Positions 18,248 through 26,971 of a stretch of DNA of 64,000 nt are shown here, piece after piece. Position 1 is the first letter of the stretch; each line of letters opens with the position of its first letter. The stretch is from positions 310,001 to 374,000 of the forward strand of contig CAVXUB010000002.1 of the NCBI GenBank assembly GCA_963764805.1, in the 5' to 3' direction. The notes below the pieces were generated by a model. It worked only from the letters and a program-made list of their open reading frames with translations. It was not told the origin of the DNA and made no database searches. The DNA is from CAVXUB01 sp963764805. Its GTDB lineage: Bacteria; Actinomycetota; Acidimicrobiia; Acidimicrobiales; Bog-793. The translations under genes were made by a program, and so were the position numbers.

Positions 18248-19738
18248 ATGGTCGGGCACTATTGGCGGGTGCGAAGCCGCCAGCCTGCCGTGGTAGCCGT
18301 TCTAGTCGCTCTCTCGCTCACGGGCGCCGCCTGCGCCGCTTCGTCGTCCCCGCCGGCGCCGGGCTCGACCTCCTCGAACTCCTCGAGCACCTCGAGCAGC
18401 ACCACCATCCGCCCTGCCACGACCTCCACCACCGCCGGCACCTCGACCACCGCCGGCACCTCCACCACACAGCCCAACGGAGGGGCCGTGACCTTCGGCG
18501 CGCTGGCTCCCGTGAGCCAGTCGTGCGGCCGGTCGAACGCGGAGGTGGAGCAGGTCGTCGACGCCAAGCTGGCGTACGTCTACGAGGAGTGGATCGGGTG
18601 CAATGGGATCGGCTTCGCCCGGTCCCTCGACGGGGGTTACACCTTTCAGCACGCGGTGACTCTGCCGGGATCGTCCTGCCCCGTCGGCGTGAGGTGCCAG
18701 TCGTGGGACCCGGCGATCGCCCTCGGCCCCGGAGGCACGGTCTACGCCGCCTTCATGACAGAGCTCGGGGGCGACGTGACACCAGTGGTCGATGTTTCGA
18801 CCAGTGATGGGGAGGCGTTCGAGCAGTCCGTGAAGCTGCATCCAACCGGCCGAGGCAATTGGGGAGACCGCGACTTCATCGCCGTGGCCCCCAACGGCGT
18901 GATCTACGTGACGTGGGACTACGGGCCGCAGTACAGCCTCGTCCATCTGCTGTGCCCGCCAGGAGGCAGCTGCTCGTTCGACCGTGGTGACCTCAACGGA
19001 GCTTTCCAGAAGTCGACGGACGGCGGCAGGACCTGGACGCCGATCAAGATCTTCACGCCCGGCTATCCGGCAGGCGGCGTCTACGGCGCCCCGCTGCTGG
19101 TGCAACCAGACGGGACGATCGATGCTCTCTACATCGGGCACGGAGGGGGTCATGGCTACCAGCTGGCGCCCGGATACGAGTGGTTCACCTCCTCCTCGAA
19201 CGGCGGCAGGACCTGGACGCGGGGCGTGCGGCTCGGTCCCGCCGACCTGACCGAGTCATTGGCCGAGTGGTGGATCGACGGCGATCTGTCGACCGACGCC
19301 GTCGGGAACCTCTATGCGACCTGGGACACGCAGTCGGCGGCGGGGGACATCGGCTGGTTGAGCTACTCGGCCGACCACGGCCGGACCTGGTCGACCCCGC
19401 TACGCGTGACAGCGGACCACGACAACGCCGTGCACATCGTGGAGTGCGCCGGGTCGACCCGCGGACTTGCTTACGTCGCCTGGTTGACCGACGCACCCAC
19501 CCAGGGCTATGCGATGTACATCCGGCCATTCTCGATCCTCAAAGGGTGGCTCGGGCCCGCCTCGCTCGTCCCGAGCCCGTACGGAGCCAAGACCGTCTGG
19601 CCGGGCGACACGTTCGGGATCACCGCCGTGCCGGGCGGGCACGTCTACTTGAGCTGGGGGATCGGGTCAGCGAAGCCTGCGCCCTCCGGGAACGACCAGA
19701 TAAACGAGACGACCGTCACCTACGACAAGCTGCTCTAG
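18248..19738 (+). CDS. Exported sialidase-fold (BNR-repeat) protein, probable lipoprotein
   Basis: About 496 residues. A short basic N-terminus and hydrophobic segment (AVVAVLVALSLTGAAC) end at a Cys, suggesting lipid attachment, followed by a Ser/Thr-rich linker. At least three Asp-box motifs typical of sialidase propellers are visible: STDGGRTWTPIK, SSNGGRTWTRGV and SADHGRTWSTPL. The catalytic Arg triad and Tyr/Glu pair of true sialidases cannot be confirmed, so it may only be a six-bladed carbohydrate-binding propeller. ATG 18248 has no clear ribosome site; GTG 18269 in the same frame is an alternative. Confidence 0.75.
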   Translation: MVGHYWRVRSRQPAVVAVLVALSLTGAACAASSSPPAPGSTSSNSSSTSSSTTIRPATTSTTAGTSTTAGTSTTQPNGGAVTFGALAPVSQSCGRSNAEVEQVVDAKLAYVYEEWIGCNGIGFARSLDGGYTFQHAVTLPGSSCPVGVRCQSWDPAIALGPGGTVYAAFMTELGGDVTPVVDVSTSDGEAFEQSVKLHPTGRGNWGDRDFIAVAPNGVIYVTWDYGPQYSLVHLLCPPGGSCSFDRGDLNGAFQKSTDGGRTWTPIKIFTPGYPAGGVYGAPLLVQPDGTIDALYIGHGGGHGYQLAPGYEWFTSSSNGGRTWTRGVRLGPADLTESLAEWWIDGDLSTDAVGNLYATWDTQSAAGDIGWLSYSADHGRTWSTPLRVTADHDNAVHIVECAGSTRGLAYVAWLTDAPTQGYAMYIRPFSILKGWLGPASLVPSPYGAKTVWPGDTFGITAVPGGHVYLSWGIGSAKPAPSGNDQINETTVTYDKLL

Positions 19739-19765
19739 TCGACCTCGTCAGCAGACCGGCGCGTA

Positions 19766-19780
19766 CGAGGTGCAACCTCG
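19766..19780. terminator. Small hairpin between convergent genes
   Basis: CGAGGT-GCA-ACCTCG forms a 6-bp stem and 3-nt loop in the 43-bp gap between the sialidase-like gene and the hydrolase gene. An alternative pairing uses ACCTCGT at 19742-19748. Confidence 0.4.
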
Positions 19781-19781
19781 G

Positions 19782-20405
19782 TCACCGCTGCAGGCCCTCC
19801 AGGAGGAAGGTCCGCACCGCATCAGCGGCGGCTGCCTCACGTCGCGCCAGGCCGTGGTCACCGCCTTCCAGCAGGTGAATCGTGACTGGTCCGCTGATAG
19901 GTCTGACGGCCGACTCGATCTCCGCCGGCGTGCCGAACGCATCCCTGGTCCCCGACACGAAAAGGCTCGGGACGTCGATCTCGGGGAAGTGCTCGACCCG
20001 CGACTTGTCAGGCCTTCCGGGAGGGTGGAGCGGATAGCTGACCAGCACGAGGCAGGCGGCGGGCAGGCCGGAGGCGACCGCCATGGAGGCGATCCGGCCG
20101 CCCATCGAACGTCCGCCGAGTGCGATCGTGGCGGGGTCGAGCTGGCTCTCGGTCGCCAGTTGTTCGGCGGCGGTGCGGATCGTCGAGATCAGCACGTCGG
20201 GCCTGTCAGGTGCGGCGCGCCCCGCCAGCCGGTACGGGAAGTCGATTCGCCGGACCTCGATCCCACTCCCGAGAAGGGCCTTCTCGATGGCGATGAGGCC
20301 GGCGTGGTCCCGCCCTGCACTGGCACCGGGAGCGAGCACGAGACCCTTGACGGCAGGCTTGGACCTTCTCGATCTTGTCGTGCGTCGGGGCTGCGTAGGG
20401 TCCAA
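19782..20405 (-). CDS. Alpha/beta hydrolase of the dienelactone-hydrolase/Tex30 type
   Basis: 207 residues. After a basic N-terminal tail come the strand LVLAPGASAGRDH, the nucleophile elbow GGRSMGGRIA (Ser near residue 99), the acid in SGTRDAFG (near 153) and the His in EGGDHGLA (near 183), so the catalytic triad is complete. The family acts on unidentified esters or acyl groups, and the substrate cannot be told from sequence. It reads towards the sialidase-like gene and lies 42 bp downstream of the MarR-regulator gene on the same strand, so they may be co-transcribed. Confidence 0.78.
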   Translation of the reverse strand: MDPTQPRRTTRSRRSKPAVKGLVLAPGASAGRDHAGLIAIEKALLGSGIEVRRIDFPYRLAGRAAPDRPDVLISTIRTAAEQLATESQLDPATIALGGRSMGGRIASMAVASGLPAACLVLVSYPLHPPGRPDKSRVEHFPEIDVPSLFVSGTRDAFGTPAEIESAVRPISGPVTIHLLEGGDHGLARREAAAADAVRTFLLEGLQR

Positions 20406-20447
20406 GCTATCGAGCGCGGAGGCGTTCAGCCCCCCGGCGGGCGACGG

Positions 20448-21041
20448 TCAGTCGTTCCAGTCGACGACGGCCGGCGCCCCATCCTCACTCGGCGACCCGT
20501 CGTGCAATGAGGCCAGCAGCAAGCGCAGCAGATCGTTGAGCATCTGCTTGTTTTCGGGACTGAGTCGCGAGAGCATCTGACGCTCGCGCTTGGCTTGCAC
20601 GTTGACGTACTCGGCGAGCGTCTGGCGTCCCTTGTCGGTCATCTCGACCAACTTCCCCCGGCGGTCGGAGGGATCGGGGAGCCTCACCACCATGCCGGCG
20701 GCTTCGAGCTTGTCCAGCTGGTTCGTGAGAGTGCCTGTCGATACCAGCAGAGACTTGGCCAGTTCGCCGTGGCTACGGGGCCCCCGGGTCAACCGGAACA
20801 GGATCTTCAACTCGCCGTGGGCGAGCCCGACCCGGTCCCGGGTGTCGACCGCCGCCCGCTCGAGGTAACGCTCGGCGGATTCGATGCGGGAGACGATCTG
20901 CTCGACCTGCTCGTCGATCTCGTGCCAGGCAGCAGCAGCCCAGCGGGCGTGCTCGTCGAAGTCGTCGTCCTCGCAAGCTGCCAGCTCAACGTCTGCCCGC
21001 TGCCTGCGCCTGCCCGACGGTCGCGCGGTCCGCTCGCTCAT
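20448..21041 (-). CDS. MarR-family transcription regulator
   Basis: 197 residues with an Arg-rich N-terminal tail, then a MarR winged helix: LAHGELKILFRLTRGPRSHGELAKSLLVSTGTLTNQLDKLEAAGMV and the wing RLPDPSDRRGKLVEMTDKG. MarR proteins bind palindromic DNA as dimers and are released by small ligands. Three palindromes lie upstream of its own start (21078-21139), so autoregulation together with control of the facing small gene is likely. The start lacks an obvious ribosome site and the mRNA may have a very short leader. Confidence 0.88.
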   Translation of the reverse strand: MSERTARPSGRRRQRADVELAACEDDDFDEHARWAAAAWHEIDEQVEQIVSRIESAERYLERAAVDTRDRVGLAHGELKILFRLTRGPRSHGELAKSLLVSTGTLTNQLDKLEAAGMVVRLPDPSDRRGKLVEMTDKGRQTLAEYVNVQAKRERQMLSRLSPENKQMLNDLLRLLLASLHDGSPSEDGAPAVVDWND

Positions 21042-21077
21042 CGTACGAACAGCTTACCGCTGATGAAGGCTTGAAAG

Positions 21078-21139
21078 CAAGGTGCTTGTCACCGAGTTGC
21101 TTGACAACAAGCTGGAAATCAAGTAACTTGTAGACAAGT
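21078..21139. promoter_or_regulatory. Three palindromic operator-like sites overlapping a promoter
   Basis: CAAG-GTG-CTTG (21078-21088), GCTTG-ACAA-CAAGC (21099-21112) and ACTTGT-AG-ACAAGT (21126-21139) are CTTG/CAAG-type dyads about 22-27 bp apart. TTGACA (21101-21106), 17 bp and TAACTT (21124-21129) form a good housekeeping-type promoter reading right, and two dyads overlap its two hexamers. This arrangement fits repression by the adjacent MarR protein. Confidence 0.7.
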
Positions 21140-21191
21140 GAAACGAGGACCCAACCGGGGGACTCCAGGAACTCGCCTCAGGAGGTGCGAA

Positions 21192-21425
21192 ATGTTCCCG
21201 ATGTATATGACAGATCTCTTGAAGCAGCACCATTGCGACCTCGACGGCGAGCTGCAGCGTGCCGCCCTGGTCAAGCAAGCCCGAGCGGCGCGCCGCAACC
21301 GGATGGGGACTGCCGAGGAGACGTACGCAGGTGAATGGGGCAGCGTGGCCGACATCCGGCTCCTCGAAGCCTCGTCACAAGGGCGCAGCCTGCCGGACGC
21401 CGCATGCGATGCGGCTGCCAGCTGA
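21192..21425 (+). CDS. 77-residue orphan protein facing the MarR gene
   Basis: It starts at ATG 21192 behind AGGAGGT (21180-21186), the best ribosome site in this part of the window. The N-terminus (MFPMYMTDLLKQHH) is amphipathic; the rest is basic then acidic, with no membrane segment or known motif. The promoter with MarR-type operators (21078-21139) points directly at it, so it should be the regulated target. A hairpin at 21445-21493 ends the unit. Its function is unknown. Confidence 0.65.
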   Translation: MFPMYMTDLLKQHHCDLDGELQRAALVKQARAARRNRMGTAEETYAGEWGSVADIRLLEASSQGRSLPDAACDAAAS

Positions 21426-21444
21426 GCCGCTCATCCGCCTGACC

Positions 21445-21493
21445 GAGCCAGGCCGCGCTATGACCCGCCCTGGGCCGCTGCGCGGCTTGGCTC
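21445..21493 (+). terminator. Hairpin after the small orphan gene
   Basis: Arms GAGCCAGGCCGCGC (21445-21458) and GCGCGGCTTGGCTC (21480-21493) pair at 13 of 14 positions around a 21-nt loop. Confidence 0.55.
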
Positions 21494-21577
21494 GCGGACG
21501 GGCCCGGCTCGCAGGCGGGGCCTCACTGGCGGCGGCGCCTGGCTTGGGACAGTGCTGCCGAACTTAGGATCCGCGAG

Positions 21578-22096
21578 ATGGCGCAGCGGATCATCGTCTA
21601 CGGCGTGACCGGATCGGGCAAGTCAACGCTCGCCGCTCGGCTGTCCGAGCGGACGGGCCTCCCGTGGCATGCGGTGGACGAGCTCACTTGGCTGCCCGGC
21701 TGGATCGCGAGGCCGGCGGACGAGCAGAGGCGGATCCTCACCGAGATCTGCAGCGCCGATCGCTGGATCCTCGACACCGCCTATGCGCAATGGCTCGACG
21801 TTCCCATGGCACGGGCGGACTTGGTCGTGGCACTCGACTACCCGCGCCTGGTTTCGTTGTGGCGGCTCGTCCGCCGCAGCATCAGAAGGACCGCTTGCCG
21901 AACCCCGATCTGCAACGGCAACCGGGAGACGCTGCGCAAGCTCGTGTCGGCCGACTCGATCCTGGCCTGGCACTTCCGCTCCTTCGCCCGCAAGCGTGAG
22001 CGAATTCGGGTTTGGGCCGCAGCCGAGGAGGGGCCCGCGGTGGTACTGCTCGCGTCGTCCTCGGCCACCGAGAGGTGGCTCGAGGAACAGGACTAG
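21578..22096 (+). CDS. P-loop nucleoside/nucleotide-kinase-like protein
   Basis: 172 residues. Walker A is GVTGSGKST (about residues 9-17), followed by HAVDELTWLPGW. The DTAYAQWLDV segment and ALDYPRLVSLWRLVRRSIRR resemble the adenylate-kinase-like topology-modulation (FlaR-like) proteins found in many bacteria. A lid with Arg residues (KRERIRVW) follows. The phosphate acceptor is unknown. It is monocistronic. Confidence 0.75.
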   Translation: MAQRIIVYGVTGSGKSTLAARLSERTGLPWHAVDELTWLPGWIARPADEQRRILTEICSADRWILDTAYAQWLDVPMARADLVVALDYPRLVSLWRLVRRSIRRTACRTPICNGNRETLRKLVSADSILAWHFRSFARKRERIRVWAAAEEGPAVVLLASSSATERWLEEQD

Positions 22097-22181
22097 CGGT
22101 TCGTCGTGGATCTGCAGTCCGGTGCCGCCTCCGCGCTCGTCGGGAGCGGCAGCGGACCCGATCCTGGTCAGCGCTGCCGGC

Positions 22182-22919
22182 TCAGGCCTTCGGAACCATC
22201 TTGAAGTCGTCACCGTTGGTGATGGCGGTCGGGACCAGTTCGTGCGAGGTCGTCCCGGTGTCCGAGGCGACTGGGCTGAATGTCGCCAGGTCCTGGCCGT
22301 TGAACTTCACGCTCGTGAAGTTGACCGAGGTGAACTTCGGGTAGGTGTTGCCGCCGCCCGGCGCCTCGATGACGGCCTCGGCGGAGAGCCGCTGTGCCGA
22401 AAGGCTCTTGCGCACGGTGTGCGTCCAGCCCTGCGTCTTGTCACTGATGACGAGCGTGAACGAGGACGACGAGTAGGTCACCGAAGCGGTGAAGTGGTCG
22501 CCGATCGATACGGCGTTGGCGAAGTAGACGGGCGGCGCCGGGTACATCTCGTACCAGGCCGACGCGACCGGCGAGCCGCTGCTGCAGTCGGTCTGCACAC
22601 CGGTCTGCTCGACCGTGCTGTCGCCGGCGCCGTCGATCCCGACCCAGGGCGCATAGAGATCGTTCGACGACGTGCACGTGACCTTGGCGATCGTCCACTG
22701 GGCCGATGCCTTCACGAACTCGCCGCTGCTGCCCTCGGCGATGTAGCCGCCCCAGTTGCTGAGCGCGTAGCGTGTCGCGGGGCCGAACACCACATGACGC
22801 ACTTGATGACGGGCGGCGGTCGTCCCACCCGCGGCGGCTGCGCAGGACAGCGCCGCCCCCCCTAGGAGAACAGAGGCGGCGACGGCCGCCCTAACAGCTC
22901 TTGATGCAAGTTTGTGCAC
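22182..22919 (-). CDS. Secreted G1-family (eqolisin) peptidase
   Basis: The start is GTG 22919, chosen because AAGGAG lies just upstream; about 245 residues. A signal peptide (VRAAVAASVLLGGAALSCAAAAGG) precedes the mature domain: YALSNWGGYIAEG, APWVGIDGAG, TVEQTGVQTDC, AWYEMYPA and AEAVIEAPGGG. This is the G1 glutamic-peptidase pattern, with the catalytic Gln in VEQTGV and the catalytic Glu in the AEAVIEAP strand. The family works at low pH, best known from fungi. The protein should degrade proteins outside the cell in an acidic habitat. It is a single gene. Confidence 0.85.
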   Translation of the reverse strand: MHKLASRAVRAAVAASVLLGGAALSCAAAAGGTTAARHQVRHVVFGPATRYALSNWGGYIAEGSSGEFVKASAQWTIAKVTCTSSNDLYAPWVGIDGAGDSTVEQTGVQTDCSSGSPVASAWYEMYPAPPVYFANAVSIGDHFTASVTYSSSSFTLVISDKTQGWTHTVRKSLSAQRLSAEAVIEAPGGGNTYPKFTSVNFTSVKFNGQDLATFSPVASDTGTTSHELVPTAITNGDDFKMVPKA

Positions 22920-23035
22920 GGACCCCAGCTCCTTGTTCGAATACGGAAGTACTGCCGTCGAGCAGCACGCCTGCGACGATAGGCGAGCCCGCTTGCCACC
23001 ACCACCCTCGGCGAAATCGTAAGGGCAGAACATAC

Positions 23036-23060
23036 AAGCGGGGTTGTACTTTCTCCGCTT
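23036..23060 (-). terminator. Hairpin downstream of the iminopeptidase gene
   Basis: AAGCGG (23036-23041) pairs with CCGCTT (23055-23060) across 13 nt, 31 bp after the stop codon of the gene at 23091-24038. Confidence 0.45.
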
Positions 23061-23090
23061 ACGTTTCAGCGCCGGGCACGGCGGGCGACC

Positions 23091-24038
23091 TCACCCGAGC
23101 GAGTACAGGAAGTCGATCAGCCCCCGGTAGTAGACCTCCTGGTCGTCGTACATGGCGAGGTGGCTGCCGCGGGGGCAGCGGAGGTAGCGACCGGCAGGGA
23201 GGCGATCCGCCATCTTCTCCATGTGGGCCGGGTCCATCGTGTCGTGGGCGGCGCCGATCACCAATGTCGGCAGCTCGATCGAGACGAGCTCGGACCACCT
23301 GCTCCAGTCGACGAGCTTGGCGCTGTCGGCGATCCCAAGCTCGCTCGGCCCCTGCATGGATACGTAGACGTCGGGATTGATGGCGGCGAAGGCCCGCTGC
23401 ACGGGGTTCGGCCACTCGTCCGGCGGCATGCGCAGCACATGGTGCACGTAGTGCTCGGCGACGAGCAGTTCCATGTAGCGAGGGTTCTCGATGTCGCCGG
23501 CCGCCTCCAGGGACTGGATCTCGGCCAGCGCCTGCTGATCCATCGCCGGCATGAGCACCTGGCGGGCGTAGGCGTTATAGGCGGGTACGTCGGACATCAT
23601 GTTGGAGATCACGAGCCCGCGGAGAGCATGCCCGTGGCGAAGGGCGTACTCGATGGCGAGGATGCCGCCCCAGGAGTGGCCGAAGAGCACGAAGTTGCTC
23701 CGGTCGAGTGCCAGTGCCTGCCTCACCTGCTCGACCTCGTCTACGAAACGATCCACCTCCCACAGCGACCCCTCTTTCGGCTGGTCGCTCCAGGCGGAGC
23801 CGAGCTGGTCGTAGTAGTAGTACTCGACGCCCGCGGCCGGCAGGTAGCTGTCGCTCGCCTCCAGGTACTCGTGCGTGGCGCCGGGGCCGCCGTGCAGGAG
23901 CAGCAGCTTGAGGTCCGGGTTGTTGCCGATCCTCTTCGTCCAGACCTTGAAGCGGCCGGCCGGCGTGTCGATCGGGATCATCCGCACGCCGCCGCTCAAG
24001 CGGTCGTCTCGATCGCTGTAGTCGAGGTATGAGCTCAT
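23091..24038 (-). CDS. Proline iminopeptidase-type alpha/beta hydrolase
   Basis: About 315 residues from ATG 24038. It has LLLLHGGPGATHEYL (oxyanion HGGPG), YYYDQLGSAWSD, the nucleophile GHSWGGILA (Ser near residue 118), an Asp in IGAAHDTMDP and a His in CPRGSHLAMYD. HGGPG together with DQxGxGxS-like motifs is the hallmark of prolyl aminopeptidase/L-amino-acid-amidase family S33, which removes N-terminal Pro from peptides. It is expected to be cytoplasmic. It could work downstream of the secreted peptidase next door (inference). Only 38 bp separate it from the divergent propeller gene. Confidence 0.85.
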   Translation of the reverse strand: MSSYLDYSDRDDRLSGGVRMIPIDTPAGRFKVWTKRIGNNPDLKLLLLHGGPGATHEYLEASDSYLPAAGVEYYYYDQLGSAWSDQPKEGSLWEVDRFVDEVEQVRQALALDRSNFVLFGHSWGGILAIEYALRHGHALRGLVISNMMSDVPAYNAYARQVLMPAMDQQALAEIQSLEAAGDIENPRYMELLVAEHYVHHVLRMPPDEWPNPVQRAFAAINPDVYVSMQGPSELGIADSAKLVDWSRWSELVSIELPTLVIGAAHDTMDPAHMEKMADRLPAGRYLRCPRGSHLAMYDDQEVYYRGLIDFLYSLG

Positions 24039-24076
24039 GATGGAAGATACCGCCGAACCCGGCGTAGATTCCGACT

Positions 24077-26276
24077 GTGCGACGTCCCTTGCTTGCCGGA
24101 CTCTGTTGCCTTGCCGGGCTCGTCGGAGCCGCCGCCGTCGGCGGCAGCGCCCCGCCGCCGGTGCCGGTCGCCAGTGCGGGTGGTGGGTCGGGGGGTCCGG
24201 CGTCAGGCTTCGGATCGGTCTGGCCCCAGTACCACGGGAACAGCCTCGGGTCAGGGGTCGATTCCGCCGGAACATCGCTCTCGCCGCTCCACCATGCCTG
24301 GACCTCTCCGGTCCTGCAGGGGCAGCTCTACGGAGAGCCGCTCGTAGACGCCGGCCGCGTCGTCGCCGCCACCGAGGACGACACCGTCTACGTGCTCGCT
24401 GCGAACACCGGCCACGTCATCTGGTCGGATCACCTCGGAACGCCGGTGCCGGCCGGGAACTTGCCGTGCGGCGACATCTCGCCGACCGTCGGGATCACCG
24501 ACACGCCGGTGATCGACACCAGCCGCGATGAGATCTTCGTGGAGGCGGACGAAGCGAAGAGCGGTGGGGGCGCCCAGCACCGCTTGTACGGGATCGACCT
24601 TTTCACGGGCAAGGTCCTGCTGTCGCAGGCGGTCGACCCGCCCGGTTCGGACACCCTTGCGCAGCTGCAGCGAACCGGGCTCACATTGGCGGACGGGCAG
24701 GTCGTGATGGGCTACGGCGGCAACGACGGCGACTGCTCCTCCTACCACGGATGGGTGGTGGCCGTACCGGAGACCGGCGGGCCGATCCACACCTTCGAGG
24801 TCGATGCGGCACCGGGCGACTCGCAGGGCGCTATTTGGATGGGCGGAGCCGCCCCGCTGGTCGACAAGGCCGGCAACATCTGGGTCTCGGTGGGCAACGG
24901 GTCGGTCACCAGCTCGAGTAGACCCTATGACGACAGTGACTCGGTGCTCGAGCTGTCACCTTCGCTCAAGCTCGAGCAGTACTTCGCCCCGACCAGCTGG
25001 CCCTCCGACAACGCCAACGACGCCGACCTCGGCTCGGCGGCGCCGGCTCTCGTCGACGGGATGGTCTTCCAGGTCGGCAAGGCACACGTCGCCTACCTGA
25101 TGCGCCAGTCGCGCCTCGGTGGCATCGGCGGGGAGCTGGCCTCGATGCCGCTATGCGGGAGCAACCCGGACGGGGGGCTGGCGGTGAGCGGGTCGACGGT
25201 CTACGTACCCTGCGGGAACGGGGTGGAGGCGGTGGCTGTGACCGCCAGCCCGCCCTCGATGCACGTTCTCTGGCCCGCACCGGCGGCGTCCGGTGGTCCT
25301 CCGATCGTCGCAGGCGGCCGCATCTGGACGATCTCCGGCGGGACGCTCTACGGGCTGAACCCGGCAAACGGCGGGACCGTCGTCACCGAGTCGATCGGCG
25401 GCGAGGCCAACCACTTCCCGACGCCTTCGGTGGGTGACGGGCTGCTCCTGGCGCCGAGCACCGACCAGGTGGTGGCGTTCGACGGCCCGGCCGGGCTCCC
25501 ACCGCCGCCCCCGCCCCCGCCGACCGCCGCCCGCTACTGGGAGGCGGAGGCGAACGGGAGTGTCTTCGCCTTCGGCGGCGCCCCGTCGTACGGGTCGCAG
25601 CCGCACGTCAACAGGCCGGTGGTGGCGATGGCGACAGATCCGTTCGGTCGCGGCTACTGGTTGGCGGCCTCGGACGGAGGCGTGTTCACGTTCGGCAATG
25701 CCAAGTTCTACGGCTCGGAGGGGGGCCGCTTCCTCAACAAGCCGGTGGTGGGCATGGCGTCGACCGTCGACGGTGGCGGGTACTGGCTCGTCGCCTCCGA
25801 CGGTGGGATCTTCAGCTTCGGGGACGCCAGGTTCTACGGGTCCGAAGGCGGCCGCCACCTGAACAGGCCGATCGTCGGGATGGCGGCGGCCCCGGACGGC
25901 CACGGCTACTGGCTCGTCGCCTCCGACGGTGGGATCTTCAGCTTCGGGAGTGCTCGCTTCCACGGATCGTTGGGAGGGATCCACCTCGTCGCGCCGGTAG
26001 TCGCGATGGCCGCCACGAGAGACGGGGGTGGCTACTGGTTGGCAGCATCGGACGGGGGAGTGTTCGCCCTCGGCGACGCTCGCTTCCTCGGCTCGCAGGC
26101 GGCCGCGCCCTCCGCCGGTGCCGGTCACAGGCCTGGCGGTGACGTTCGACAACGGCGGCTACTGGCTCGTCGACCGGGCTGGGCAGGCTTTCGGGTTCGG
26201 CGACGCACGCCCGGAGGGAGCACCGCCCGCAGGTCAGGTGGTGGCGCCGATCGTGGCGGTCCTCACGGACCCTTGA
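24077..26276 (+). CDS. Exported PQQ-type beta-propeller with C-terminal YWL repeats (frameshifted near end)
   Basis: The corrected length is about 732 residues. A signal peptide (RRPLLAGLCCLAGLVGAAAVGG) precedes a propeller of the PQQ-binding-like/PilQ-YfgL kind: WPQYHGNSLGSGV, VVAATEDDTVYVLAANTGHVIW, LYGIDLFTGKVL, IWTISGGTLYGLNP (about residues 45-470). A poly-Pro linker (about 477-484) leads to five to six YWL repeats (YWLVASDGGIFSFGDARFYGS). An extra C in the CCC run near 26107 shifts the frame; past it the sequence continues PPPVPVTGLAVTFDNGGYWLVD to a stop at 26274. No dehydrogenase active site is apparent, so it is probably a surface-binding protein. Confidence 0.78.
25530..26270 (+). 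repeat. YWL-type repeats in the PQQ-propeller protein
   Basis: Successive units start RYWEAEANGSVFAFGG, GYWLAASDGGVFTFGN, GYWLVASDGGIFSFGD, GYWLVASDGGIFSFGS, GYWLAASDGGVFALGD and, beyond the frameshift, GYWLVDRAGQAFGFGD. The spacing is about 45-47 residues. They match the module at 4201-5030. Confidence 0.8.
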
Positions 26277-26305
26277 CCCCTGCGGGCTACCTCTAAGATG
26301 CGCCC

Positions 26306-26971
26306 GTGCTGGCGCTTCTCAACTTCACCCACTTCGTCTCGTCCTGGGGGTACCTGGCGATCTTCGTCCTCTCGGTCGCCCAGTCGTGCTGCGTCCCCAC
26401 CTCCTCCGAGCTCACGATGGGCTTCGCCGGGGTGCTGGCCTCCGAAGGGAAGCTGAACCTGGCGGCCGCCATCGGCGTCGGGGTGGCGGGCGAAGTGGTG
26501 GGTGCCTACATCGCCTGGTACGTGGGCAGGACGGCGGGCCGGGCGGTGGTCGACAAGTGGGGCAAGTACCTGCTGCTCACCCATCACGACCTCGACAGGG
26601 CGGAGGCCTGGTACGACAGGCACGGCCAATGGGGCGTGTTCGCGAGCAGGATCGTCCCTCTGGTGCGCAACTTCGTGGCGGTGCCGGCTGGTGTCGCTGA
26701 GGTCCCGGCGGTGCGTTTCGGGTTGTTGACTGCCGCTGGGAGCCTGATCTGGCTGGGGGCGATGGCAGGGATCGGGTACGGCGTCGGCTCGCAGTGGAAC
26801 AGGGTGATGAAGGGGTTCAGCGATGCCGGCTACGTGATCGGGGCGCTAGTCGTCCTCGCCATCGTCTTCGTGATCTGGCATCGCTACCGGAGCTACAAGG
26901 CGAGCTCCGGGTTGCCGGCGCACGCCCCGGCTGCCAGCGCCGCCAGCGATGCGGGCGCTGCCCGCGACTAG
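26306..26971 (+). CDS. DedA-family membrane protein
   Basis: 221 residues from GTG 26306. It has a VTT/DedA core: WGYLAIFVLSVAQSCCVPTSSELTMGFAGVLA, GEVVGAYIAWYVGRTAGR and the conserved F-A/G-R-(I/F)-V-P-x-(V/I)-R motif seen here as ASRIVPLVRNFVAVPAG, followed by membrane helices to residue ~205 and a basic tail. DedA proteins are inner-membrane lipid flippase/transporter-like proteins, including undecaprenyl-phosphate translocases. Substrate is not predictable here. Its last 4 bp overlap the end of the convergent HD gene. Confidence 0.88.
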   Translation: MLALLNFTHFVSSWGYLAIFVLSVAQSCCVPTSSELTMGFAGVLASEGKLNLAAAIGVGVAGEVVGAYIAWYVGRTAGRAVVDKWGKYLLLTHHDLDRAEAWYDRHGQWGVFASRIVPLVRNFVAVPAGVAEVPAVRFGLLTAAGSLIWLGAMAGIGYGVGSQWNRVMKGFSDAGYVIGALVVLAIVFVIWHRYRSYKASSGLPAHAPAASAASDAGAARD

